Positions 56,382 through 64,000 of a stretch of DNA of 64,000 bases are shown one piece after another; positions within the stretch are counted from its first letter, which is position 1, and every line of letters starts with the position of its first letter. The notes under the pieces were generated by a model that saw only the letters and a list, made by a program, of their open reading frames with translations, made no database searches and was not told the origin of the DNA. Both the position numbers and the translations under genes were made by a program. The DNA comes from Actomonas sp051209155 (GTDB taxonomy: Bacteria > Verrucomicrobiota > Verrucomicrobiia > Opitutales > Opitutaceae): NCBI GenBank assembly GCA_051209155.1, contig JBPJGB010000002.1; one strand, given 5' to 3'.

Positions 56382-59252
56382 ATGACCTACCCTTCCCTCT
56401 GCCGTCGCGTCTTTGCATTGACCGGCGCCATCCTCGCACCCGGGCTCCTAGCCCAGGTTGCCCCGTCGACGGACGATCCGGTCGACGAAGACGTCGTCGA
56501 GCTGTCCCCCTTCACGGTCGATACCACCGCTGACAAGGGCTACCGCGCGACCAACTCCATCTCTGGTTCGCGTCTCAACACTGCGATCAAGGACATCCCC
56601 ATGCCGATCGAGGTGATCACCGAGGAATTCCTGCAGGATGTCGGTGCTGACGACCTGCGCGAATCCCTCAAATACAGCGCTGGCGTGATCCTGAACTCCC
56701 AAAACGACGCGGGACAGGGCAACACCTTCGTGAATGCTGGCGGGGTCCATAACTCCGAAGGCGCCACGGCTGCCAAGACCCAGACGACGGTGAAGTTGCG
56801 GGGCTTCATCACCGACTCTGTCCTGCGCGATGGTTTCCGCCGCCAGCATGCGACAGATTCGGCCAATATCGGTCGTATCGAAGTAATCCGCGGTCCGGCT
56901 GCCCTGCTCTACGGCATCGGCAACTTCGGCGGCATCGTGAACTACCTGCCCAAGCGCCCGCTCGAGGAAGATCGCACCGAGCTCACCTTCGGTCTCGGCA
57001 CGGACGGTTATGTGCGCGGCGCCTTCGATGTGAACCAGACCTTTGACGATATGCCGGAGTTGGGCCTGCGCCTGAGTGCCTCGGCCCAGCAGGCGGGTGA
57101 TCACACCGAGCTGTTCGAAGCTGAACACTTTTTCGTCGCTCCGGTGGCGGTCTACCAGCCTTTCGATGGCACGACCATCACCTTCGACGCCGAATACGGC
57201 GAGGATGAGCGCAGTGGCACCGGTTTTCAGAGTGTGCGCGCCCGGGCCGATGTGCCGGCCGACCAGCAGGACCGCCTTGAGCGCGCCGGCTTCCTGGAGT
57301 TTCCGGGCAAGGACCGTCGCACCTTTCGTTGGTCGGGCCCTGACACCGGGCTCGACACCAAGTCCTATAACATGCTGCTGAAGCTCGAGCAGAAGATCAC
57401 TGACAATTTGTATCTGTTGGCCGGATACAACCAGTCCATGGCCCGCTTTGCCGGTCTCGATGTCGGCGGAGCGTTGCAGGTGGGCGTCGGTCCGGCTTCC
57501 CAGCGAGGTTCGGTCACCGTCGCCCCGCTCACCCCCGAGGATGCCGCTTTTTCGGCAGGCAATCTTGATGATGTGACTTTCCAATACAATTGGACCGATT
57601 TCTACGAGAAGACCAACCGCGAGCAGGTGCGCGCCGAATTGAATTACAAGTTCGAGACCTTTGGTGACCGCAAGTGGCTCGGCATGGAACACAACTTCCT
57701 CATCGGTCGCTCCGAGGAATACTCCGACAAGAAGGTTCGCACCGATCGCACGTTGCCGGGAACCAACAACTACAAGAACCCGGCCGACACCTCTTACATT
57801 CGTTTCGGCACGCAGGGTGACGGCTCGGTTGACGCGCCGATGGCTCGCATCGCCAACGAGCGCAACGAAGCCTGGAACCAAGGCACCTACGCGGTCTACC
57901 AAGGCACCTGGCTCGACGATCGGGTCACGATTGTGGCCGGCCGTCGGCGAGATCGAAATGACAACCACGTTGTGCGGATCGACGCGCTCAACCCGGCAGC
58001 CTCCTCCGACGTCGATCGCGATCCGCAGACCAAGGACACCGGGCAATACGGCGTGAGCATCAAGCTCACGGACGAGCTGTCGGTCTTCGCCCTTTCGGCC
58101 GAGGGTCTCGTCCCTAACTTCGAGGGATTGCGTGACGGTTACGGTCGTCCGATCGACGCCACCGTGGCGAAGAGCAACGAGTTCGGCGTGAAGGTCGACC
58201 TCTTCAACGGCAAGCTGTCCGGGACGATCTCCAGCTTCAAAATCGAGCGCACCGGCACGCCTTACTTCTACTGGTGGGCCCCGGCGCCGGCCAAGCAGCA
58301 GTTCGATCCCAGCAAGCCCATCACCTACCTCGTGCAGGGCGCCAACCCGGAACCCGGCAACGCCGACTGGTCTGCCGCGCAGCAAAACGCCATCGTCGAG
58401 TGGCAGGCGGCCAAGGACGCCGGTGCCGCCTACCAACAGGATGGCAAATGGTATCTTAACGCTTCCACCGCCGCCGGTGCCGCCTACATGGACAAGGTCT
58501 ACGCCAATGTCGCGGCAGGCCAGGGCTGGCCGGGCTGGTTCTTCGACATCTCCGATCCCAACGTAAACATCGCGACCATGGACCGCGCTTCTCCAGACCG
58601 CGGCACCTATCAGGCCTACACCAGCGGTGACGACGAGTCCAAGGGGTGGGATGCTCAGATTCTGTGGACGCCGAACGACCGCATGCAGTTGTTCATGACC
58701 TACTCCCGCCTCGAGCGCCGCACGGTCAATGTGGGCAAGTTCCCGACCTACCCCTACCCGGAGGACCGTTGGGCCAACTGGTTCTTCCCCGATGGCAGCT
58801 GGGGCCTGAGTGGTTTCCCGCTCAACGAAGCCTACGGCGATCCGACTGATACCTCCACCTGGACTGGCGCCGGTTATCTTGGCAAGGGTTCGGATGACGA
58901 CACGCCGAAGCACGCCGCGTCGTTCTGGGGCACTTACAACTTCGCTGAAGACGGCGCGTTGGGTGGCCTGGTGCTCGGTCTCGGTGGCCAGTGGGAATCG
59001 GAGCGCGAGTTCATCAGCGCCCGCACCGATGGTTCGGGTCAGTTGCAGGTTGACGCCAATGGCAATCCGATCGCGCTCTACACGGAACCGCGCTTCAGTC
59101 TCGACGCGATGGCTCGCTACCACTTCCGCCTGCAGGAGCATGACGCCCACCTGCAGCTGAACGTGAGCAACGTTTTGGACGACACCGATCAATACGGTCT
59201 TGGTTTTGCGCCCGGCATGTCGGCCCGCCTCGAGTTTGGTATTGTGTTCTAA
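56382..59252 (+). CDS. TonB-dependent receptor of the sugar regulon
   Basis: 956 aa. Signal peptide (LTGAILAPGLLA), an ELSPFTVDTTADKGYRATNSISGSRLNT segment typical of Opitutaceae receptors, then the plug (IKDIPMPIEVITEEFLQDVGADDLRESLKYSAGVI, RIEVIRGPAALLYGIGNFGGIVNYLPKRP). The barrel ends with LEFGIVF (terminal Phe), as in outer-membrane proteins. The FhuA/FpvA-like plug is also used by many carbohydrate receptors of this family. Its LacI-type operators match those of the hydrolase and symporter, so a glycan or oligosaccharide is the probable ligand. An 11-bp-stem terminator follows. Confidence 0.93.
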   Translation: MTYPSLCRRVFALTGAILAPGLLAQVAPSTDDPVDEDVVELSPFTVDTTADKGYRATNSISGSRLNTAIKDIPMPIEVITEEFLQDVGADDLRESLKYSAGVILNSQNDAGQGNTFVNAGGVHNSEGATAAKTQTTVKLRGFITDSVLRDGFRRQHATDSANIGRIEVIRGPAALLYGIGNFGGIVNYLPKRPLEEDRTELTFGLGTDGYVRGAFDVNQTFDDMPELGLRLSASAQQAGDHTELFEAEHFFVAPVAVYQPFDGTTITFDAEYGEDERSGTGFQSVRARADVPADQQDRLERAGFLEFPGKDRRTFRWSGPDTGLDTKSYNMLLKLEQKITDNLYLLAGYNQSMARFAGLDVGGALQVGVGPASQRGSVTVAPLTPEDAAFSAGNLDDVTFQYNWTDFYEKTNREQVRAELNYKFETFGDRKWLGMEHNFLIGRSEEYSDKKVRTDRTLPGTNNYKNPADTSYIRFGTQGDGSVDAPMARIANERNEAWNQGTYAVYQGTWLDDRVTIVAGRRRDRNDNHVVRIDALNPAASSDVDRDPQTKDTGQYGVSIKLTDELSVFALSAEGLVPNFEGLRDGYGRPIDATVAKSNEFGVKVDLFNGKLSGTISSFKIERTGTPYFYWWAPAPAKQQFDPSKPITYLVQGANPEPGNADWSAAQQNAIVEWQAAKDAGAAYQQDGKWYLNASTAAGAAYMDKVYANVAAGQGWPGWFFDISDPNVNIATMDRASPDRGTYQAYTSGDDESKGWDAQILWTPNDRMQLFMTYSRLERRTVNVGKFPTYPYPEDRWANWFFPDGSWGLSGFPLNEAYGDPTDTSTWTGAGYLGKGSDDDTPKHAASFWGTYNFAEDGALGGLVLGLGGQWESEREFISARTDGSGQLQVDANGNPIALYTEPRFSLDAMARYHFRLQEHDAHLQLNVSNVLDDTDQYGLGFAPGMSARLEFGIVF

Positions 59253-59292
59253 GCGGCCGCCTCGCGACCGCGGTCAGCACCACTTGAACCCC

Positions 59293-59325
59293 GCCCGCCT
59301 CGGTCCGCCGAGGCGGGCGTTTTTG
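59293..59325 (+). terminator. Rho-independent terminator after the receptor gene
   Basis: Perfect 11-bp stem (GCCCGCCTCGG at 59293-59303, CCGAGGCGGGC at 59308-59318) with TCCG loop, followed by GTTTTTG. It is 41 bp after the receptor stop. The upstream CC and downstream T-run make it a strong plus-strand terminator. Confidence 0.85.
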
Positions 59326-59436
59326 TTGCAGGGCAGATCGTCGGCCCCGTTGACGCTAACCATTTTGGCGCTGGCGGACGCAGGGCGCGGGCCGAGGCTG
59401 GAAGCCTGGGCCATGGTAACGTTCCATGTCGCCGAC

Positions 59437-60717
59437 CTATTCGACGTAGAATGGCACGTTGTGCGTTGAGCCGCCGCCGTGGCCGTCGGTGACGGTCAGG
59501 AACACGCGGTAGGCGCCGGAGTGGCTCGGCGCTTTGATGATCGCGCGGGCGCCGTGGTCCTCGACCACGCATCCTTCAATCAGCGGTGGCTTCTCCTCGC
59601 GGTCGCCGCCGAACTTACGGTCGTGCGTCTCCGCGAGGACTTTCCAGGCAAAGGTCAGTTCGGCGTCTTCCGGGGCAGCGACGTCGGCCACGATTGCGTG
59701 TAACGAACCGGCGGATACACGCTCACCGGCGAGATCCGACTGCAGGGTGTGGATCACCGGGCTGGGGCGAGCGGGTGCCTGACCGGTCCAGGCGCGCACC
59801 ATGGCGTCGACCGACGGGGTCTTCTCGCCGCTCTCCAAAAACATGCTGAACCACGTCGCGGTGGTTTCCTGCTTCTGGCCCCAGAGGAAACAAAAGGTGC
59901 CCAGGCAAAGTCCGCGCGGCGCCCCCATCATGGCGGTGTGCGCGTCGAAGTAGGTGGCGGCCTTGGCGGCGGGGGAGGGCTCGATCGGCGCTTCCCAGGT
60001 GGTGGCTTCGATTTCCCAATGACCCACCGGACCAAATTCGGTGACGATGTAGGGGCCGTCCCAGCCTTGTTGGGTCAGGGCCTCATCCAGTTTCTCGGCG
60101 CCGCCGTAAATGTTGATGCCGAGCAGATCCAGCGAAGTGTAGTGCTCCTGCATCGAGCGCACCTTGTCGTTGTAGGTGCCGGCGAGCACGGTGCAGACCG
60201 GGTGGTTCGGATCTTCCTCCTTGATGATGCGAGCCAGGACGTCGAGCTCGCGCCAGATGCGCGGGTCACTGCCGTCCTCCTCCATCTCGTTGCCCAAACC
60301 CCACATCAGCACGGCGGGATGGTCCTTGTAGCGGCGGACGGTCTCCCGCACCCGTTCGCGTTGGGCGAGCAACATGGCTTTGTCGCCGTAGTCGTGACCA
60401 TGACGCGGGTGGTTGATCCAGATGCCGACCAGCACGCACAGGCCCTGGCGGGCGGCGCGGTCGAGCAGGGGCTCGCCGGATGCATCGGCACCCAGTTGCT
60501 CAACGCCCCACGTGCGCAGGGTATTGCCCCCGGCCGCCCGCAGGAGCTCCAGGTGGCGGTAGCCGCCGGCGCCGCGGATGGTGTAGGGCTCGCCATTGCG
60601 CAGCAGCTGCCACTCGCCGGCGGCGTCGCGCTCCAAGGTGACTCGGGAAGCTTCGGCGCCAAGGGGTAGAGGCAGGGAAGCAAGGCTAAGGGCGCAACCT
60701 AGTCCCAAACGGTTCAT
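59437..60717 (-). CDS. Secreted glycoside hydrolase of clan GH-A (GH2/GH5-like)
   Basis: 426 aa from the ATG at 60715-60717, signal peptide ending GAEA. The catalytic TIM barrel has GVEQLG near strand 1, then YKDHPAVLMWGLGNEMEEDG with the acid/base Glu (W-x-x-GNE), and GPYIVTEFGPVGHWE with the nucleophile Glu. The last ~100 residues (IHTLQSDLAGERVSAGSLHAIVADVAAPEDAELTFAWKVLAE...GAYRVFLTVTDGHGGGSTHNVPFYV) form an Ig/PKD-like domain. The family is not certain; beta-galactosidase, beta-mannosidase and other activities are possible. It is divergent from the LacI regulator across an operator region. Confidence 0.82.
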   Translation of the reverse strand: MNRLGLGCALSLASLPLPLGAEASRVTLERDAAGEWQLLRNGEPYTIRGAGGYRHLELLRAAGGNTLRTWGVEQLGADASGEPLLDRAARQGLCVLVGIWINHPRHGHDYGDKAMLLAQRERVRETVRRYKDHPAVLMWGLGNEMEEDGSDPRIWRELDVLARIIKEEDPNHPVCTVLAGTYNDKVRSMQEHYTSLDLLGINIYGGAEKLDEALTQQGWDGPYIVTEFGPVGHWEIEATTWEAPIEPSPAAKAATYFDAHTAMMGAPRGLCLGTFCFLWGQKQETTATWFSMFLESGEKTPSVDAMVRAWTGQAPARPSPVIHTLQSDLAGERVSAGSLHAIVADVAAPEDAELTFAWKVLAETHDRKFGGDREEKPPLIEGCVVEDHGARAIIKAPSHSGAYRVFLTVTDGHGGGSTHNVPFYVE

Positions 60718-60761
60718 GCAACGATGAAAACGAAACCCCCGCCCTCGAGGCAAGCGCAATT

Positions 60762-60804
60762 GATGCATAAAATTGCATAAAAGATTGCATTGTGATTGCG
60801 TGCA
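60762..60804. promoter_or_regulatory. LacI-type operators in the hydrolase/regulator gap
   Basis: TGCATAAAATTGCAT at 60764-60778 is identical to the site at 56272-56286. Further TGCA elements at 60786 and 60801 extend the array. It lies 45-90 bp upstream of the hydrolase start and 75-115 bp upstream of the LacI start, so the regulator can control both and itself. Confidence 0.75.
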
Positions 60805-60878
60805 ACAGCGCTCAATCTGCCGAGTCGGTCCGGCGCCTGCGGCGCGTGGGCCGGTTTCCTGCTTTCAACACATCGCCC

Positions 60879-61952
60879 ATGGCCAAAATCAACCAGCAAC
60901 TTATCGCCAAGGAACTGGGAATCTCGCGTGCGACGGTTTCGCGTTGTTTCACCAATCACCCCGGCATCAATCCGAAGACGCGCGCCAAGGTCTTCGCTTT
61001 GGCCTCGCGCATGGGCTACACCCACGCCGAGAAGCGCGAGCCGGCGGTGCACCAACGCGGGCGGACCGCCCTGGCATTTGGCGTGTTGGTGTGTGTGGAC
61101 ATGCCGAACTTTGATCGCACCGGCTACGCCAACCCGGGGCAGGAGCTGCTCAATGGCCTTTCGGAGGTGGCGCGGGTGCAGAACGTGCGGCTCGACCTGC
61201 ACTTCGTGCGCCCCGAGGACCTGCACATCGATGGTCCGTCCTACGAGAAGATCGTCTCGGAAGGTCGCAAACTGTGGGATGGCGTTGTGCTCATTTACCC
61301 GTTCCCGCAGAGCATCGTCGATGAGCTGAAGGCCACGTTCCCGGTGGTTTCACTGGTGGAGCAATACGGCCGCACCCCGCTCGATTGTGTGGATGTGGAT
61401 CATCACCGCGGCATCGAGCGTTTGGTCGAGCATCTCTCGGCGCAGGGACACGAGCGGATCGGTTTCTTCACCTGGCGTTATCCGGTCGAGGCGAGTTGGG
61501 CGCTGCGGCGCTACGGCGCCTTTGTGGAGATGATGACCGCGCGCGGCCTGGAGATCGATCCGGCCGACACGATCAATGTGAGCCCCCGCGAAGTGCTGGA
61601 GCTCCCCGCTGCCCATGCCCGGGTGCGAGAGCGGATCAAGGCCGGCACGACCGCCTGGATCTGCGCGGCGGATCACCAGGCCTTTGACCTGCTCCTCGAT
61701 TTGCGCGAAGCGGGCGTCAAGGTGCCGGAGGATGTGTCGGTCGTGGGCTTCGACGGTCTCGCGCCGCCTCGCGGCGCGCCGCGGCTCACGACGGTGGAGA
61801 TCCCCTTTCACCAGATCGGGGTGACGGGCGGCAAGCGGCTGCTCGACCTCATCCAAAAGCGTTTCGATTCGGAGCAGCACATCCTGCTCAACTGCGACCT
61901 GCGCAAAGGCGAAACCGCGGCCAGACCGAAAAAGGCGAAGGCCAAGCGCTGA
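60879..61952 (+). CDS. LacI-family transcriptional regulator
   Basis: 357 aa from the ATG at 60879, which opens the HTH (MAKINQQLIAKELGISRATVSRCFTNHPGINPKTRAKVFALASRMGYTH); upstream codons in frame are non-family. The effector domain (from about 65) has LAFGVLVCVDMPNF, VVLIYPFPQSIVDELKATFPVVSLVEQYGRTPLDCVDVDHHRGIERLVEHL, and EDVSVVGFDGLAPPRGAPRLTTVEIPFHQIGVTGGKRLLDLI, typical of sugar-binding LacI proteins. It sits between the hydrolase and symporter genes, and the sites around it are shared with the TonB receptor. The effector sugar is unknown. Confidence 0.95.
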   Translation: MAKINQQLIAKELGISRATVSRCFTNHPGINPKTRAKVFALASRMGYTHAEKREPAVHQRGRTALAFGVLVCVDMPNFDRTGYANPGQELLNGLSEVARVQNVRLDLHFVRPEDLHIDGPSYEKIVSEGRKLWDGVVLIYPFPQSIVDELKATFPVVSLVEQYGRTPLDCVDVDHHRGIERLVEHLSAQGHERIGFFTWRYPVEASWALRRYGAFVEMMTARGLEIDPADTINVSPREVLELPAAHARVRERIKAGTTAWICAADHQAFDLLLDLREAGVKVPEDVSVVGFDGLAPPRGAPRLTTVEIPFHQIGVTGGKRLLDLIQKRFDSEQHILLNCDLRKGETAARPKKAKAKR

Positions 61953-62008
61953 GTTTTTTCTTACCGGAGGAAACAGAGAGGAAAAGAGCCGTCAGCCTGG
62001 AACGTTTT

Positions 62009-62073
62009 ACAGGAGGTAACGAAGAGAACAAAGGTAAGGTTCCAAGCCCTTCGTTCTCTTCGTTACCTTCTGT
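62009..62073. repeat. Inverted repeat between convergent genes
   Basis: Arms 62009-62029 (ACAGGAGGTAACGAAGAGAAC) and 62053-62073 are reverse complements over 21 bp with one mismatch. An outer, less perfect pair extends it to about 61965 and 62120. It can fold into a long stem in either transcript direction and may end both the LacI and symporter mRNAs. A related single arm occurs at 5474-5504. Confidence 0.6.
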
Positions 62074-62124
62074 GAAATCACTGCGGCGGAGTGGCTCTGT
62101 TGCCCTCTGTTCTCTCCTGTAAAC

Positions 62125-63510
62125 CTAGCCCTGCTGGGCGTCGGCCTGCGCGGCGAGGTCGCGTTCCATCTCCTGCACGTCGGCTTCCCGCAGCGGGTAG
62201 AACCAGATCACCACCACGCTGGCGGCGGCGAAGGCGGCCGGAATGAAAGTGAAGAGCAGGCGGATGCCGAACAGGCTGTCCGGCGTCTGGTCGGTGTTGG
62301 CCGTGAAGCCGTAGGCCGTGAGCACGACGCCGGGAATGAAGGAACCGAGCGCGAGGCCCATCTTTTGGGCGAATTGGATCGAAGAGAAGGTGAGGGCGGT
62401 CATGCGCCGACCGAGCTTCCACATGTTGTAGTCGGCCGCTTCGGCAAACATCGCCCAGACCAGCGCGGGCGTCGGGCCGACGAGGAAGGTGGAGATCACG
62501 TTGATCCACACCATGAGGTTGGCTGCGTCGGGCGGCACGAAGAACAGGGCTGCGACGCCGATCGCATTGCCGAGCGACAACCAGATCATGAGTTCGCGTT
62601 TACCGGCGAGTTTGGCAAACCACGGGGTGCAGGCGACGCCGGCGATCATGGCGATCGTGCCGGTGGTCATGAACACGGTGGTGAGGTCGGCGCCGAAAAG
62701 ATACGGCGCGCCGGTATCCTGCACGACGTATTTAAAAAAGTGCACCGTGACCGCCCCCTTCACCGCGACGTTGGCGAGGATGAGGATGCCGGAGATCGAC
62801 ATCACTTTCCACGGGGTGTTGCGCAGCAGGAGACGCAGTTCGGCCTTCAAGTCGGACTGCTGGGTGACCGGGGGCTGGACGCGTTCGCGGGTGGTATAGA
62901 AGGTCAGGAGGAACAGTCCCACCGCCACGACCGCGAAGATGGCCATGGTGACCTGAAATCCGGCGGCCTCATTGCCCTCGCCAAAGTGAGCGATCAGGGG
63001 CCGCGCCAACGCGACAATGAGCAACTGTCCGGCAAAGGCGCAGACGAAGCGGTAGGTCGACAGCGAGGTGCGTTGGACCGACGACGGTGAAATCACCCCC
63101 AGGAGCGCCGAATAAGGAATGTTGATCGCGGTGTAGATGAGCATCATCGCGATGTAGGTGATGTAGGCGTAGGTCAGTTTGCCGGAGGCGCTGAGATCGG
63201 GGCCGGCGAAAAGCAGGTAACCGCAAATGCCAAACGGGATCGCCATCCACAGGAGGTAGGGCCGGTATTTGCCCCAGCGGGTGGTGGTGCGGTCGGCCAT
63301 CGCGCCCATGAGCGGGTCGCTGACGGCATCGAACACCCGCGCCACCAGCGAGAGCGTGCCCACCGCGGCGGCGGTCAAACCGAAGACGTCCGTATAGTAG
63401 TAGAACAGGAAGACGTTGACGGTGTGGAAGACGAAGTTCGACGCCGTGTCGCCGAGACCGTAACCGACTTTTTCGCGGACAGAAAGGTGCGGGGATGCTG
63501 GGGAAGCCAT
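62125..63510 (-). CDS. GPH-family (MFS) sugar:cation symporter
   Basis: 461 aa with 12 predicted membrane segments. The GPH signature is clear at the start: VREKVGYGLGDTASNFVFHTVNVFLFYYYTDVFGLTAAAVGTL, then RVFDAVSDPLMGAMADRTTTRWGKYRPYLLW (the D-P-x-x-G-x-x-x-D-R-T and G-K-Y-R-P motifs). Relatives (MelB, XylP, UidB) carry glycosides or hexuronides with Na+ or H+. The gene has its own LacI-type operator 51-70 bp upstream of its start and converges with the LacI gene. Inferred to import the oligosaccharides or monosaccharides released by the neighbouring hydrolase. Confidence 0.93.
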   Translation of the reverse strand: MASPASPHLSVREKVGYGLGDTASNFVFHTVNVFLFYYYTDVFGLTAAAVGTLSLVARVFDAVSDPLMGAMADRTTTRWGKYRPYLLWMAIPFGICGYLLFAGPDLSASGKLTYAYITYIAMMLIYTAINIPYSALLGVISPSSVQRTSLSTYRFVCAFAGQLLIVALARPLIAHFGEGNEAAGFQVTMAIFAVVAVGLFLLTFYTTRERVQPPVTQQSDLKAELRLLLRNTPWKVMSISGILILANVAVKGAVTVHFFKYVVQDTGAPYLFGADLTTVFMTTGTIAMIAGVACTPWFAKLAGKRELMIWLSLGNAIGVAALFFVPPDAANLMVWINVISTFLVGPTPALVWAMFAEAADYNMWKLGRRMTALTFSSIQFAQKMGLALGSFIPGVVLTAYGFTANTDQTPDSLFGIRLLFTFIPAAFAAASVVVIWFYPLREADVQEMERDLAAQADAQQG

Positions 63511-63560
63511 GGGGTAGGGGTTGGGCCAACGTGCGTGCAGAAAGGACCCCGCGCAACAGG

Positions 63561-63580
63561 AATTGCATAAAATTACATTG
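63561..63580. promoter_or_regulatory. LacI-type operator upstream of the symporter
   Basis: AATTGCATAAAATTACATTG matches the other two sites except for TACA in place of TGCA in the second half. It lies 51-70 bp before the symporter ATG and 98 bp before the nucleotidyltransferase ATG, so it may affect both divergent genes. Confidence 0.65.
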
Positions 63581-63678
63581 TTGGCGGCGATTGGCGATAA
63601 GGAGGCCCATTTAGTGCGAAACTCGCGAGCGGATTTTGGCTTGGAGTTCGGCTGGCGGGTCTGTCTGCATCGCGCGCG

Positions 63679-64000
63679 ATGGCCTCACCAACGCTGCTCG
63701 TTCTCGCCGCCGGCATGGGATCCCGCTACGGCGGGCTCAAGCAACTCGACCCGGTCGGACCGGCGGGCGAGACGATCCTGGATTACGCGGTGTTCGATGC
63801 CCGGCGGGCGGGTTTCGATCGGGTGGTGTTTGTGATCCGGCGCGATTTTGAAAGCGCCTTTCGCGAGCAAATCGGCGCGAAATATGCGGGGCGTATCCGG
63901 GTCGACTACGCGTTTCAGGCGCTGGACATGCTACCGGCTGGCCAGGCCGTGCCGGAGGGGCGCGAGAAGCCCTGGGGCACCGGCCACGCCGTGTGGTGCG
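63679..64000 (+). CDS. Sugar nucleotidyltransferase-like protein, 3' end beyond the window
   Basis: At least 107 aa from the ATG at 63679. The opening MASPTLLVLAAGMGSRYGGLKQLDPVGPAGETILDYAVFDA has the NTP-transferase signature L-A-A-G-x-G-S-R-Y-G-x-x-K-Q (nucleotide loop and Mg2+ site). VVFVIRRDFE follows. Only the N-terminal part is seen, so specificity (glucose-1-P, mannose-1-P or another sugar-1-phosphate) cannot be assigned. It is divergent from the symporter across the operator at 63561-63580. Confidence 0.88.
   Translation, partial: MASPTLLVLAAGMGSRYGGLKQLDPVGPAGETILDYAVFDARRAGFDRVVFVIRRDFESAFREQIGAKYAGRIRVDYAFQALDMLPAGQAVPEGREKPWGTGHAVWC

Noticed and set aside
56448..59192. 914-aa minus-strand ORF opposite the third TonB receptor
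   Set aside because: Gly/Val/Arg shadow with no start context; the plus frame carries full receptor features and a terminal Phe.

Overview
The window is high-GC bacterial DNA that fits the Opitutaceae (phylum Verrucomicrobiota). The grounds are three TonB-dependent receptors (one with the ELSPFTVD / GYRATNSISGSRLNT plug-entry motif typical of that family), a Ser/Thr kinase fused to a WD40 propeller beside an ECF sigma factor, a stand-alone MacB/FtsX (ADOP-type) permease, a GPH symporter in a LacI-controlled sugar locus, and dispersed GC-rich hairpin repeats. The taxon is an inference; no rRNA is present.

Layout. 0-16 kb is mostly chromosomal housekeeping and envelope genes: a TonB receptor running off the left edge, a SulP transporter, a GH20-like secreted hydrolase, MtfA, an ADOP permease with a PQQ propeller protein, a CAU-anticodon tRNA, an RsuA-type pseudouridine synthase and a NYN-domain protein. 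From about 15.8 to 25.7 kb lies a minus-strand accessory island, visibly less GC-rich over most of its length. It holds a PD-(D/E)XK-like protein, a DUF2726 protein, a DUF3800 protein overlapping a SeqA-like protein, an unrecognised 369-aa protein, a CBS-HEPN-DUF4268 protein and an MmeI-like (type IIL) restriction-modification enzyme. This is the best candidate for an undescribed system.

25.8-40.5 kb carries a second RsuA paralogue, an esterase followed by a heptanucleotide tandem array, a protein with three copies of an unrecognised domain, an ECF sigma/anti-sigma/DUF4097 operon, and an STPK-WD40/ECF module with two near-identical ECF-type promoters. It ends with kynB-kynU and a TrmH-type methyltransferase. 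40.6-44.6 kb is a TonB receptor plus beta-propeller phytase pair for phytate phosphorus. 44.6-56 kb mixes small membrane and enzyme genes: a WYL regulator, two tandem paralogous single-TM microproteins, an epimerase apparently broken at codon 2, a winged-helix regulator/membrane protein operon with three operators, an ATP-grasp/M20 peptidase pair and twin BamE-like lipoproteins.

56.2-64 kb is a carbohydrate-utilisation regulon. A TonB receptor, a clan GH-A glycosidase, a LacI regulator and a GPH symporter all have the same TGCATAAAATTGCAT-type operator upstream, and a sugar nucleotidyltransferase-like gene runs off the right edge. The receptor would import glycan pieces, the hydrolase cut them, the symporter bring them into the cytoplasm, and the LacI protein sense the product.
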